A model generated the notes under the pieces. The model did no database searches, was not told where the DNA came from, and saw only the letters and a list, made by a program, of their open reading frames with translations. Of a stretch of 64,000 bases of DNA, positions 28,033 to 41,100 are shown piece by piece (within the stretch, counting starts at the first letter, position 1; each line of letters starts with the position of its first letter). Both the position numbers and the translations under genes were made by a program. The DNA is taken from the NCBI GenBank assembly GCA_947846985.1, contig CANTUZ010000007.1, forward strand, positions 32,430,355-32,494,354. Direction: 5' to 3'. The stretch comes from Fratercula arctica (Eukaryota; Chordata; Aves; Charadriiformes; Alcidae).

Positions 28033-31000
28033 GACAAAAAATGCTAATCGTTTGCTGCATGGATGAACAGGTAAGGCCTCATATTAGCAGTATCATGTAG
28101 AATAAAAAATTGTAGATTTAAACATAGCCTGGAGGCTTACATAGAGGAAGATTTGCAACTGAATATAAAGTCAGTATTACATAAATACAAGCGAAAGGAT
28201 CAAAAGACAGAGAGTGTGGTGGTGTTTTCCACAATGGTTAGGTACTCATATATCTGATCAGGCTTAGGAAGAAAGATGAATAATTCTGTTTAAATCATAT
28301 TGAACCAGAATAGGCGTCTCAAAGATCTACAGGAGAACTAGAAAGACAAGGAGAAAAAAAAAAAACGATGCAGAAGGGTCCAGGCAAACCCACCCTGATC
28401 CACACTGGCTGAGGCTCAGCCCCAAGACACGTGCTTTGTGCCACGGCTCAGAGTATCCAAGCAAACACTTCGGGGCTATTGCGATGTTGTTCTCGTCTTA
28501 AAGGGAAGAGGAAGATCCCTAGTGCCACCTGTATCCTTGACCCTTCGTGCTTTCTGCTTTGAGCATAAGCCACTTATCAAATTCATGCATAAATATTGTA
28601 CAACTTTTAGAGTTGTGTTTAGCTGCTTAAATTTCAAACCTGAGTAAATGGAACAATTTTATTTATTTATATTTTCCTCTGCGCTGCTGCTCAGGGGCAA
28701 ATACATAAAGATGATGCATTTCAAAACTGAAGCTTTTGACTCAAAGTTTAGCAGAGTCATTAGTCATGTCACACATGCCAAGTCTGGTGGAATTTGGCAT
28801 AGCTGTTTAAACTTTAACAAGGGATAAATTAAATGAACCTTTACCTAAGATATACTGCTGAGGACAGAATGCCTACGGTTACGATACAGATGCTAATTTA
28901 TCAAGAACTGTTGAGTACTCAGCTTCATATTAAAATACCAGTGTCAGCCAGGATCAATCCCTACAAATCTGCCAAGAAAGATACAATTTGGATCAAACAA
29001 TAACATTTTTACTCAGGCTGCACAGACACAGTTTGGCTCTGATGTGTTTTCCTGGGTGAATTACAAAAGCAGGATTTGGAGATTCTTCCGTCTCGGGAAT
29101 TAAATGTTCAGAACTATTGGCTGTCAACTTGAAAAATGTTAGATCTGCATCTCTCCACAATTGTCTTAAGTTTCTTGGAATTGAGCCCAGCTATTAGCAG
29201 GGGGTAAATAAGACAAAAATTGACAACAATGTGCATTATAGGGTGAAGCATTGAAGGATGGGTTTTAGATGTGAATGGTTAATGGATTTCTTAGAACTGC
29301 GGTATTTGATTTGAAGCTTACCGTGTTTTTGAAGCAGGTTCACCTCAGTTGCTCTCCAAAAATTTAAAAAAAAAAAAAAAAGCATTTATTCCTTTTGAAG
29401 TACCGCAAAAATGTGAGGTAGTGTTTATGAAAAATATGTTTTAAATGGGCAACTTTATAAGTTTGAGGTCAGCTGGATTCAGTTTGGCTGTTGGTGTAGA
29501 TCACCACAGTAAAATGGAAATTGCTCAGTGAAATAAGGGTTAAGTGTCTGTTATTTCCAAGCGTATTCACGTTATTTCCAAATTCCTGCTTTTGTTTTCA
29601 TAACATACTGTGCCCGTATGGGTAGTGGGTTGTGCTGCCAAATTGGGAGGGATCCTGCCTTTTCAGATAAGTGTTTTTTTGCTTTATTATTTCTGCAGAC
29701 TTGCATGTTTGGACAGTAAGAATCCTTCTCCTCTTCCGTGTGATGAGCTGGGCTTTCTATGCTACATCATCTTTACTAGGGTAGAAAAGTCCCAAGAAAT
29801 AAATGATACTTTTACCACAGACCCAATGAGTGAACAGCACAGTTAAAATAAGGCAAACTTGCAAAACATCCCATTTCAACAGGTTCATTCGGTTGTGTGT
29901 GATCAGCACAAACACCTTGACACAAGCCCCAGGCAGCACGAACAAACCTACATACATATTAAAGCTCAGTTCAGCAAGGTACTTCAGCCTGAGGTTATTT
30001 AAATGTGCATGTAGTCCTATTAAAGTCAATAGGTTTATTTATATCCATGCACAGTTGTGTGTGTACTAAAGCACTTTGCCAAGCTGAGGGCTGGCAAGCA
30101 AAGAAAAACCTTTATTCCCTTCTCTTTATTTTACGGCTGAAGCAAATGAGTGATTTTTCTGCCTCTCCCTGGACTTCCTTTCTTAGGAAAGTATTTTCAG
30201 TGGTATTTTTCTTTAGGTTCTGGATGTGTTTCTGGAACGGCAGAGAGTTCCCTCATCCTTCCCCCGGCAGTGCTGCCAGAGCCTTTTCCAAAGCTGACGG
30301 AGGCTTTGGGTAGAGCCTGGCTGCATTTACGCCAACTTCACTTCTTTCCCGGTGTCAACATCAGGTTTCGCTTTGGAGCTTGAGATCAGTTTCCACCCAG
30401 AGCTCAAATAATTCTGCAGGCAATAATGATGAATTTGGGTACACAGATTCTAAAACCAGTGTGCACATAATGCCTTTAAAAATTGACTTTACTTAGTTGG
30501 GAAGCATCACCTCCTGCCCTGACCTGCCTTTAGTAAACTGTTGTTATGTCCCAATAACCACATTTTATAACTGGAAGTTTGCTGGTTTTTTTCCATATAT
30601 ACAAACAGCTCTTGGTTTTCTTAAGAAGAGAGAAGGATTTCTTTTTCACAGCATTGTGTTTCCATGATTACAGGTCTGCATTATGGCATTTGAAAGGAAA
30701 TAACTTCCATATATACTTGGTTGATGGACACCACTTAGGGGTCATGATGTGCAATAGAGATACTTCCAAACAATTTTTCAAGGCATGACTTTAGTAAGAA
30801 ACATCAGCCTGAGCCTGAACATAAGCATCTGGGTTGTTCAATTTGATGAGACCATATAGCCAACTAGAGATGGGTGAGCCAGAGTGACTTGGTGTCTTCT
30901 GTTTTTACCAAAATATCACCTACTTGGGACTAAGACCCTGTAGCAATATAAACTAATAGCTTAGATTCAGTAGTTGCACTATCATTAGGTCACTGGGTTA

Positions 31001-32379
31001 GAGAAAACGTTAAATGGAAACTATTCAGAGCACACCAGCAAGTCCCAGCAAAGTGCGGTAACAGACAGGTTATGAGCAGCTTCACCAGGGTTCCTGTAAA
31101 CGAGGAGTTTACAAGTTCCCATTGATCATTCCTCTTCGCAACATGTGTGTAAGAGAGCAATTTGAAGTTTCAGAGGTGTCATGTCTGGATGATGAGTCCA
31201 TCAATTTTCTTTGGCTGCAGGTTTCCCTTCAGTGGCTGGAACATAAATTATGAGAAGCTGAAGGAGAAAGCTGTAAATTATTGGGCTCTGTCAACTTCAA
31301 TATCCTCAGCCTGATGGATCCTTGATTTGACAACAATCTGCTTGTCAGTCACTCTTGCAAAATATTAACACGCTCGATTATCAGATGTGTTAGCCAAGTG
31401 TTAAATCTAAAAGATAGAGCAGTTGAAAGTCCAGAGATGCAAAGGCTCGGTCAGACTCGGCTTCCATTCCTGCTGCAAAACATCTGCTGAAGCTCAGGAG
31501 CTGATTGTTGTTGGCCTGTGGCAGCAGAGTTTCTTTAGGGTTTATAGTATTTTCTAGGGAATTCTGGTTCTTTCTATGAGAAAACTGGAAAGAAAAGCAC
31601 AAACGTTGTTGCCTAATTTCCCCAAGTAGAGTCCGAGTTTCTGCTCATGGTCAATGGGAACAGGTGTGTCCCAAAAATCAGTCTTTCTGAAGATGCGGAA
31701 AATAGTGTATAAATGAAGTCTCAAGGTTTGAGAGCAAAAGCCAGGTTACCTTCACCAAAGAGTATTTTATAACCAGTTAAGGTGTCTCCTAATAGCCAAT
31801 CTGAAGGACCCTTTGGGAAAACCATCGCACTTCCCCGTGGTTTCATCTGTCCTGTATTTTTTTACCATCTGGTCTGTAAGCAGTCACGGCAGCGATGTCT
31901 CTTGCTGCCCACTTTTACAGCACTTGGCCCTGTGATTCGGGCCTAAACCAGCCCAGGAGATGGCAGAGAGCGCACAGGGAGCCGAGCACTGGGCTTACCC
32001 AAAGATCATATGAGCAGACCAGAAAACTTTGCTCTCTTTGGAAAAGCAGGAGCCAACAGTGCATCCAGGAGAGCTGTGGGAGTGCGGGTTAGCAGGAGGG
32101 GAAGGAGACGGGGCTGCAGGGAAGGGGCCACCAGTCAGTAGTTGCATCCCTTGGAGATGAGGAACCTGGGATTGGAGAGAAATCCACAAAGAAGTAAAGG
32201 TGGGTTGCCCATTCCCCTTTCCAGACAAAAATAGGAATTTTAACAATATTTTACCAGCAATAACAGAGGGAATGCCCTCTAGCATTACAGCGCAAAATGA
32301 AAAAGTTATGTGGTAACAGCCTCCAGCATCTCTGCTCGTGGAGCTGCAGTAGCAAGGTGGCTTGGAAATACCTACTAAC
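28033..32379. other. Intergenic, no gene seen
   Basis: AT-rich single-copy-looking sequence, a poly(A) run at 29,366, and no coding or RNA gene signal. Confidence 0.55.
29366..29381. repeat. Poly(A) run of 16
   Basis: Simple homopolymer. No retroposed sequence is recognisable on its left. Confidence 0.9.
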
Positions 32380-32605
32380 AGGAGTGCCCATCCTTAATAA
32401 GCACTGTTTGTTTAATTGCCCCCATTACAGATGTTAGCAGCAGCAGGAAGAAGAAAGTAATCGCCTGTCAAGCGGAGCAGGAACGCCAGGACAGTCGGCA
32501 ACGCGGACTGCTGCGCTCTGCTGCATGCATAATGAAACTGCTAACCAGCACAAGTAAGGAATTATGCATTTAAGCTATAAGACCTCTCTTCAAAAATTCC
32601 TGCAG

Positions 32606-32636
<31 letters not shown>

Positions 32637-33060
32637 GGTATAAGTATATATAAGTCCTCCTAAAATAATGTGCCTGCAGAGCTGGTTAAATAAGCACTGA
32701 CTGTTGGTTTGGAAAGCTCTGAGACACCTCCCACCAATTCATGTTGGCAAGTTTTTTACAGATGAGGCATTGATCAATTATTACATTTAATTGCTTGTGT
32801 GGAATTTAAAAAGAAAGTAGTATCTTTACGCATACTAGTCTGCCTCAGGAAATGATGATGAGCATTAGCCTGTCTCCTCATGCTGTAAATTATGATGGGC
32901 CACTGTAGGTACAGGTGTTGTGCTAAACATTAAAAACATTCACCTGGAAACAAATAAAAGTATAAGTAATAATCAAATGAAGATTTATCCCCCATTTATA
33001 ATGTGCTAGTAAACGCTGACATTCAGAAAGAAGGAATGTGGTGCAGGAGGAGGATGTTGG
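32380..33060. promoter_or_regulatory. Candidate enhancer block with inverted POU-like sites
   Basis: ATGCATAAT at 32,525-32,533 and its exact reverse complement ATTATGCAT at 32,561-32,569 lie 27 bp apart. Other homeodomain TAAT cores and octamer-like words follow to about 33,000. The text looks like vertebrate conserved non-coding DNA, but conservation cannot be seen from one sequence. Confidence 0.25.
32607..32636. repeat. Poly(T) tract with a single C
   Basis: Thirty bases, all T except C at 32,619. Confidence 0.95.
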
Positions 33061-36000
33061 TTTTTGCAATTACAGTCCCAATCCATTCTCAAAAGATTAA
33101 AGTTTTACACAGTGGTTGTTCTCAGGAAATTTGCTGAATCCTAATATTTAAGATGAAAGCATAATAAAGGGTGATTTTTTTAAAAGAATTGTCTGATAGG
33201 TTTGATTTGCCAGTTCTCACTGAAGCAAAACTTTCCACTGACTTCAATTATCAGTAAATTGTGTTGACCTCAATAAGGGTTTTTGCAGAACCGGACCCGT
33301 GGCATGAATAGTCTGTTCTGCGCAGAAAAGTGACTGCATGAAAACGGCATCTTCTTAGTCATCTGTTCTGCTTCCCGAGGGCACACGGAGCTGCTGCGTC
33401 TGACTTCAACGACAAAAATGAGGTTTTGCCGCTCTTTTCTCCTGCAAGACCTTCAGAGCTGGTGGAACCGGGCTGAGAGTTTGCTCAACAGAGTCAGACT
33501 TTGGGTGAGAACCACCTTGCAGAGTGGTCACATCCCCCTGGTCCTCTATACCCAGAGGGGTGTGAGCCCCAGGGTTGTCCCCAGACCTCTCTCTCCATGT
33601 GACAATGAATCAACCATCGTTTTCCCAGTGGGCTACTCCAGTCCGGGAGCTTTAAATGCTCTCTGTTTGACATCCTCCTGATTTATTGCATTTGTAAAGG
33701 TGACCTTAAATATTTTAATGGTAATAATTCTTTCAAGGGCTTGAATCAGTAAATGTGCTATGTTCATATTTTGGCATTATATACTGTAGGCAATTTAATC
33801 CATATAAGCAGTTTCAGTGATATTAACAGTGTAGGCAAGCTGATACTAAAGTTTAAATGTCAGAGAGAGTTTTCATATTAGATCTAGTGCAAACAAAGCA
33901 TTTTTTCTCCAAGTACTGAGGCATAAAATACCAGGAGATAGTAAAGACAGAGAGTGCCAATGAATCTGAAACAAACAGGAGGTGAAATTTATAGTATTTT
34001 CAAATATGTGCCCTACCCAAGGACTGCTGCAGCTGCACAGATCTATAAAATTAGAGATAAGAGAAAAACCTTGTAGCGCTCCACAATACCTGCACCTCCA
34101 CCAGGGTATCTATCTGGATTTCTGTAACTCCTTGGAGATCTACTATTTCACCTTGGATTTATTACCCCACAGTGCATACTGTGGATGGCATTTTATATTT
34201 CCTCCATTGCCGTGTTTGTTATATAGTGACAGGTCCCAGTTATAATCGTTGGGCCAAACCATTGCCCACCCCTTGCAGATGGGTGCAAGCAGAAAAAGGC
34301 TGGGATGATCCCACCAGTATTTATCCAGTGATGCTACGGGAGCTGTGGGATCAGGCATGTTTCCATCCTGTGGCCCCGAAGCCCTGGGTGCCTTCGTGCA
34401 TTCAATGGGCAGCCAAGACTCTGCCTTAGTGGGGGAAAAAAAAGGATGGATGGGGTAAAAAGAGATGTCTTTTATGTTTTCCAGTTTGCGGTGAGGTGCT
34501 GGGTGCTGCCCGTGCTGGGGTAAGTGACGCCCATGGCTCTGCAGAGCTGCTGGCCCTGGTTAGGTGCGCCCCACAGTGACACCTGAGCTGACCGAGCGTT
34601 TGGTGGCACTGGTTCATAAAATCTGTGACAAATGGTCAGAAAGTTTATTGCCCGTGTTCAGCTGCTTATGACTCCATAAACCACCAAGGATAATGTGCGT
34701 GGAAACACGGGCTGTTTGTTAGGATGTTTTCTTGTTAAATAACCTGACCTGCTTTGAAATCTCCTGCTGGCATCCCTGGGCAAAAAAAGGGGTGGCTGTA
34801 GGGAGCAGCCCCCTAAAAATAAGTAAAGCAGCCTGTGTGTGTGCTCTATTGGATATATAATATATATAAAATAATATATATATTATATATATATATGCAC
34901 ACACTCAGTCCAATAGGAACACCTTGACTTTAACTCCCGTTTTTCGTATAGGTAAATAATAGAGGTACTGTACTTGGGACATCTTCCTGCTAATGTCCTC
35001 CTTGAACTGTGGGCATCTCCCTTTCTCCGTTCCCTTGGCACGACAGCCATGCCAGATGGCCATTCCTGCCATGCCTGCCTCCTCTGCTCAGCCAGCCCTG
35101 GGCCATTCACCATCGTTGCTTCTGCCTTGGAGGGGCACTAAACCTTTAGCGTTCTCCTTCCTTTTCCAACAGGAGAACTGTGCATATAAGCACAAGGTAA
35201 ATGGTGTTGGGGTGATGGACAGAAGCAACCTGTTCCTACAAGAGTGCTAACACCAGTATAGCCACCATTTGTTTCACTCCACTAACGCAAAGGAGCCGGC
35301 TCCTCTGAACCAGATTTCCACTCAAGGAGGAGAACATGAGCATGGAAACAACCTCTACGTCTCTACAAAGCTTAATCATATTTTAGTACAATCAGTCACC
35401 GTTTCCCAAACTGTAGTAATAGGAGTCCTTGGACTTGGATGGGTGCGAGTGGGGAGATGGTGGCTGGATAATGAAGTTTGGGTGCGTGATGTCAATGTTG
35501 CTTCATAATCAGCCTGCATTGTGTGGCGCGTGTTTTTCTCCTTGCTTCGAGACTTTGCCAATCACCATGATGACACTCAACACAATTGTTAATCAGATTT
35601 TTTAGAAGTGGGATGAAGCTGGCAAGCTGTCTCCCACAGAAAGTGCACAAAATGGTGTGGAGTAAATGACAGCTTTATGGGAGAACAACTCGAGGACTCA
35701 GAAGTGACAATTTTTGAACCATTTCTCCAAGCTAACCCACCGAACGATGTGTACAACATCACAGGAGGAGGAAGCACAAGTGCTGTCATGTGGGAGATGA
35801 GAGCGAGAGGGGAACAACCGCCAAGAATCAAAATGAGCTAATGGTGGTCCTTTCTCTAAGGATTTTGTCCTTTCTGTTGAATGCAGAAGGTTTAAACCAT
35901 CTGAAGGTTTGGGACAGCTGTGGTGACTGTGGCTCCTGGGTATGTTCATCACTATCACTTAGATACACAGGATCACAGCACTGGACTTGATAGTAGTCCT

Positions 36001-36779
36001 TTACCCCAAGGTATTTTGAAGGTGCCTTAGGCAAATTTAGACATCTATACTTAAGAGGGCAAATCCAATCCCAACTGGGGCGATGAAAAATGTCTGCAGC
36101 CACCATCCTTCCCTGGCTCCTGAAGCTCCCGAGCTAAGCCCTGCTAGACCCTGCTGAGATGTCCCAGACCAGAAATGAAAAGAGCTCAAGACTCTCAAAC
36201 CCCACAGGTGGGAAGGAAGAGACAGCCAGGAACAGTTTCTTCCACTTTTCAGAAAGCTGAAACGTAAAGAAGATCTCCCTAGCACTGTAACTGCATCAAG
36301 GTGAACTTTTTTTTTTTTGTTCCAGGCTGAAGGACTCATCTGGCACAGCACTTCCTTCAGGAGCCTCCGACAGCAGATGCAACCATCACCTTTTCTGGCC
36401 ACGGCACTTGGTTGAGCAAGCGACCCGTGCACAACTTGCAAACTGCAAACCCTCTAAAATTGATGAGAAAATGAACATGCTCGAAAGCTAGTTACAAATT
36501 TCAGTCTTTGCTGAAACAGAGCCAAGATCTTTAATAAATATTCAAATCTCTAATCAATATTTCAAGAAAATCAAAGTGTAAAGACCAACCTGTGCATTCG
36601 TGTTTCTGTCTTTGTCCTGATTGCACTTCATTTCATCAGGGTCACACTGGAGACCTCAGGCTTGTTTAATTTTAAGCTCCAGTGACAGTCAGAGGCACCC
36701 AATTTTAGTTGCCTCTCTGCGAGATTTTTTTTTAGTCAAAAGCAATTCTTTAACTTCCTTTGGCCTCCTTAAATTGACA
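33061..36779. other. Intergenic, no gene seen
   Basis: Holds the AT palindrome at 34.85 kb. ORFs at 33,418-33,681 (+) and 35,589-36,441 (-) show no family features. Confidence 0.5.
34846..34916. repeat. AT-rich palindrome with complementary flanks
   Basis: The core at 34,853-34,896 is almost pure AT and nearly self-complementary. CTATTGGA at 34,846-34,853 is the reverse complement of TCCAATAG at 34,909-34,916. GTGTGTGC on the left also pairs with GCACACAC on the right. Confidence 0.8.
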
Positions 36780-37200
36780 AACTGTAAATAAGGTGTTATC
36801 ATGGCTTGTCCCTCCATAGATGTTATCACCATACTTAAAAACATATAGAATGACTTGTGATAACTGCTATTACATCAATAGATGATAAACCAATAAATTA
36901 AAGTAACGGTGCATAAAATGATGAATTCTGATAGACTTAAGGCAATATAAAATAATTGGAGACTTTATTGCTATTTCCATTTTTAATGGGGTACTATGGT
37001 AGCACATTCTTGCAACGGGGCTGGAAAGGTAAATTAATCTTTATGCATCATCATCAAGCAGTGTAAACATGGCCAAACTTAATTATGATATAATAGATTG
37101 TTAAGTGTCTGCCCCACAGAGGTGTGATTGCTCTCAGGCAAGTGATTACAGCAGAAATGACTATCAGACAAGGTCTTCTTTAAAAGGCTGGTTGTAGCTT
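36780..37200. promoter_or_regulatory. Candidate conserved non-coding block
   Basis: Non-repetitive, AT-rich but complex sequence dense in TAAT/ATTA cores, including TTAATTATGATATAATAG near 37,080, with no coding potential. It has the texture of a developmental enhancer. Confidence 0.2.
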
Positions 37201-37512
37201 TTGCATGCCTCTGACAATAAATCCAACTCCAAAGCCGTGCCAGAGAGGCAGCTTTCCAGGGTCCCAGCTGCAGCAGAGCCGTATTCGAGGGACAAACACG
37301 AATTTACAGCAGAGCATTAATGAAAGGTGGCCTGAGATTGCAGTACTTTGCCAGCAAAAACTCTTGTTTCACTGCAAAAACCTAATGGGAGTTACTGAAA
37401 CTGCAGCCTGGGAGCAGGATGGAGGCGCTGGGTCCCCCGGCTCCTCTCCCCACACCCGTTAGCTCCCCGACCTGCTGGGCTGGGGTCCCGCAGGGAGGAA
37501 AACTCATGGAGG

Positions 37513-37517
37513 GGGTG
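37513..37517. repeat. Left target-site duplication of the solo LTR (GGGTG)
   Basis: Identical to the 5 bp immediately right of the LTR at 38,145-38,149. It marks the integration site. Confidence 0.85.
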
Positions 37518-38144
37518 TGTTATGGTTTGAGAAAACCCATAACAATTTATTGTCGTTTAGGCAATTATTCTATCACCCGGTGACCCCTCCCCACCTGGAA
37601 AGGGGAATCGGGCAAAGCAAGGAAACATGAGGCTTGAAATATAAATAGATTTAATAGGATAAGACTAAATAATTAACAATAATGCTAAAGAACCAGTATT
37701 AATCCCGATACTAATATAAGATATACAAGAATTATACCCAGCCCATTCTGTCAGCAGGAAGCTGTGCGCTCCCAGCAGGGGACAGTAAATGTGGGACACT
37801 GGGAGCACAGCGCCTTCAGGGGTCTGGCACGGGGGAAGGAGATTCTCTGGACCGCTGACATCAAGGGAGAGAGAAACTATGCAGAAAACTTTCTAGTTTA
37901 AATAGAATGTGACGTTCATGGTATGAAATAATCCTGTTGGCCAGCCTGGGTCAAATGCCCAGGCCTCACTCCTCCTCATCTCTGCACCAGGCAAGGCTTG
38001 AAAACACTGAGAGCTTGAATCACACATAGCCTAGCTGGCCATAAAGTAAATATTTTCACGAATTCAGACACTAGAGTCTTCCAAAAGTGGAGTTTTCCCC
38101 GGTGTTAGAAGAGAAATTAGTCCTGGGTCGCTCAACCCAGGACA
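37518..38144 (-). mobile_element. Solo LTR of an endogenous retrovirus, probably ERVL-like
   Basis: The 627-bp element begins TG and ends CA, read on either strand, and is flanked by a perfect 5-bp duplication, GGGTG, at 37,513-37,517 and 38,145-38,149. Read on the minus strand it starts TGTCCTGGGT, has a TATA-like TATTTAAA at 37,904-37,897, and has AATAAA at 37,551-37,546, 28 nt before its end. That places promoter and polyadenylation signals where an LTR needs them and fixes the orientation. A 5-bp duplication is typical of ERVL-type integration. No internal gag-pol sequence or second LTR is present, so this is a solo LTR left by recombination. The family name is inferred from duplication length and resemblance to avian LTRs. 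Confidence 0.85.
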
Positions 38145-38149
38145 GGGTG
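38145..38149. repeat. Right target-site duplication of the solo LTR (GGGTG)
   Basis: Second copy of the 5-bp duplication, directly abutting the terminal ...GGACA of the LTR on the plus strand. Confidence 0.85.
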
Positions 38150-38171
38150 ACTGGGCTAAAGTACTTGCATT

Positions 38172-38196
38172 AAAAAAAAAAAAAAAAAAAAAAAAT
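38172..38196. repeat. Poly(A) run of 25
   Basis: Lies 27 bp right of the solo LTR, outside its target duplication, so it is not part of the LTR. Confidence 0.95.
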
Positions 38197-41100
38197 CTGA
38201 CTTGACGTATTGTCTTTTAGAAACTATATCACATTAAGGAGAGAAATGCAATACAACAAGTATTTCCTCTTCTCTCTCCAATATTGTTTTCTGTCATTAG
38301 CAGCTCTGTTCCTGGCATGGACGTGTGATTTTATGAACCCGCTGTACCATTACCTCTCTTTCCATGGTAGCAGTTTAATTTATACTTACATATATAAGTA
38401 TATATTTATACTTATGAGACAGACTCTTGCTTCTTTAATGGACTAAGTTCACTAAAGGAACACAAGGTAATAATTTATGTTTTAAATGTAACTGCAAAAT
38501 GTAGTTCAGAAATCTCACATTACAGGGTTTTTTTGTGAGAATTTTTTGGGAACTGATTCTGAGAAGAGGGTATGTTTTATTGAGTAGTTTCAATCAGTCT
38601 AAATTTGATGTCCATAGTGTGAGCAGCAGAAAATTCAGAGAATATCTTTTGGTCTCAGAGAAATTTTAGTTACGTCTGCTTCAAAACTTACACTGTAGTA
38701 TAAGTTTTCTGTTTCAACGCCATGGTGCTGACAGTGGTATGAACTGGTCAGATATGGCGTGGCAGATCTTTTTCACACTGTCAAATACCAAAGGATGTCT
38801 TAACAACTGGAAATCAAACAGCAGCATGATCTTGAATTGCTTGATTACTCTAAGTCACTTTTTGGAGTTCCACATACTTGTGTTTGCTTCCTGATAATTG
38901 TGCTAAGATTTTTCTGCTGCTAAATTGCCTCAGGAATTAGGATATGCTTTTGAGAGCAGTGGAAGGACTCCCCTGCTAGCACACCTCTCCAGGACAGAAA
39001 ACATCTCTCATTATGGAAATTATCATAGATAGTGTGTGAAACGGGTGAAAAAAATCATTTTTGAGCTATGACAATGTCCAATCCAAATCACTAAAGAGGC
39101 CGCTTGGACCCATCTTGATAATCAGAATAAAAGAGCAGAGAAGACACAAAATATTAAGATCCCAACTTTATTTGGTTACTTGTGTACCTTGCAGAGGGGT
39201 TCTCTGTACTTTAATTTCTATTTTAATTCTTTTTTGAATTCCCTCTTTGCGCATTTATTACACCACTTTGCTCATTGTTTGCACCACCTAAAACTAAACT
39301 GGTTTAATCCACGAACATCTCAAAGTCAGACTCCATCCCTGCATCTTGCTTTTGCATTTCCACTCTTTGATAATGGCTTTTACTAGCAGCCCAGTTTAAA
39401 TTCTTAATTTTGTCTAATTCCTCTAAATGCACAATGATTCTTCAACTGGAAAGGAAAGAGAGTAGCTCTGAATGATCCATATGTTGAAGTACTGTATTTT
39501 CATCATTTAAATGATAAACTTCCCATCAAATATCCACAAATGTACATTCATGACTCCCATCCAATGATCTATTGGCCAGAGGCACATACATTGTTTTAAT
39601 TTATTTTGGAGTAAAGGTGCTTTCCTGCCGAGTTTGAATAAGCTTGCTATGTACAAAACAGATGTTCAATAAAAGAGAGACTTTACTGAATATGACATAT
39701 AAACACAGGGAAAGAGGATGAAGGAAGGAAAATTACAGGATGTATGGATTCCTGGTTCATCAAACAACAGGCCACAGTTTTAATCGGGGCCCTTTTATGG
39801 ATGGAGCAGTAATGAAACAGAAGGACCGGGGATGTCTCAGGAGAAGGTAACATCTATATGATGCTTGTAGTGGAATTAACTTTGGTGAACCCACTGTGAC
39901 AGCACAGTTTCCCCGTCCTCTGCAGCAGCGCAGTGGCTTCTGTGGTTGCTGAACTGTTCCTCCCATCATGGAAAAAGAACCTAAAAAAATTCAATTGCGT
40001 GACCTGGCTGAATTAAAGGGCCTGGAGGTGGGTACACGAGGGTTTCTGCCCACCATGTAAAATACCCAGTTTTTCTCTTGCCAGGTGAAATTGTTTCTTA
40101 AAGCGCCCAACTCTTGCATCTATTCGGTCTTTTCCTGTTTGGAGGGAGGTGCCGTTTCAGGAGGCGCTGAGGAGAGCAAAGCCGGCCTGATTCATTGGGA
40201 GATCAAAGAGGGAGTGCTGCCTTTGAGATAAAGATGTCTGTGCTTTGAAAGGTTTCTCCTTTGTTCAGCGGGATGTCCACCCGCCGGGGAACATCTCTCT
40301 GGGTGGGACACTTCCTCCTAAGAGACACGAGAGGAGAAAAGTACCTACTCTGCCTGTTCCTGGTGAGCTTAACCTTGGGGGTGAAGTCAAATTTTTCTAT
40401 CTTTCCGTCAAAATGAGACCTTGTGCCTGACCTTCTCCAGACCCACCCTGGCTTCGTGGCCACATGCGAGCAGGGCAGCACAACTGTGACTACGATGTGC
40501 CTCCAACTTCTTGACAGATTAATTAGACTCAGACCTGTATTATGTAAAAATGAAAAATTTTAGAACCCCACTGAAAACTTTCTTATTTGCAGGCGCTCGC
40601 AAATGTGAATCCCAGTGCTGATTTGCTAAGGAAGATTTATTGGCATTTTTGGCCTAGCAATTTGCCATCCTTGTCTGGGGCAGTGCGTTTTGCCTCACTC
40701 TACCTTCCAGTATTCCTGTGTCGGTAGTGAAAACTTGGAAGTATTTAAATTCTTTTGTAGGCATTATGGTAAAGTTTGATGATGCAGAAGGCAGAGTGGC
40801 TCCTGCAAATGCCACCATCAGCGCTCTCCATCCACAGTACTTGGGACTTTCAAAATCAATCCTAATAGTAGTGTTATTGTCCTGGCATGCCATGTGAGAC
40901 AACCTACTCGAATATCTTGAAGCTGCTGAAGCTTCCCAGAGAAGGACAACAGAATCAGTTTATGCTGAAGACTAATAAGATTCCACATTCTGTCTTCATT
41001 TGTATTCACATGCAAATTTACTTCAGTTTTACAGTTGGTAAAGACTGGCATAATAGTTTGAAAACCACAATATCCCCAGTCCCACGGGCATTGCAGAGAG

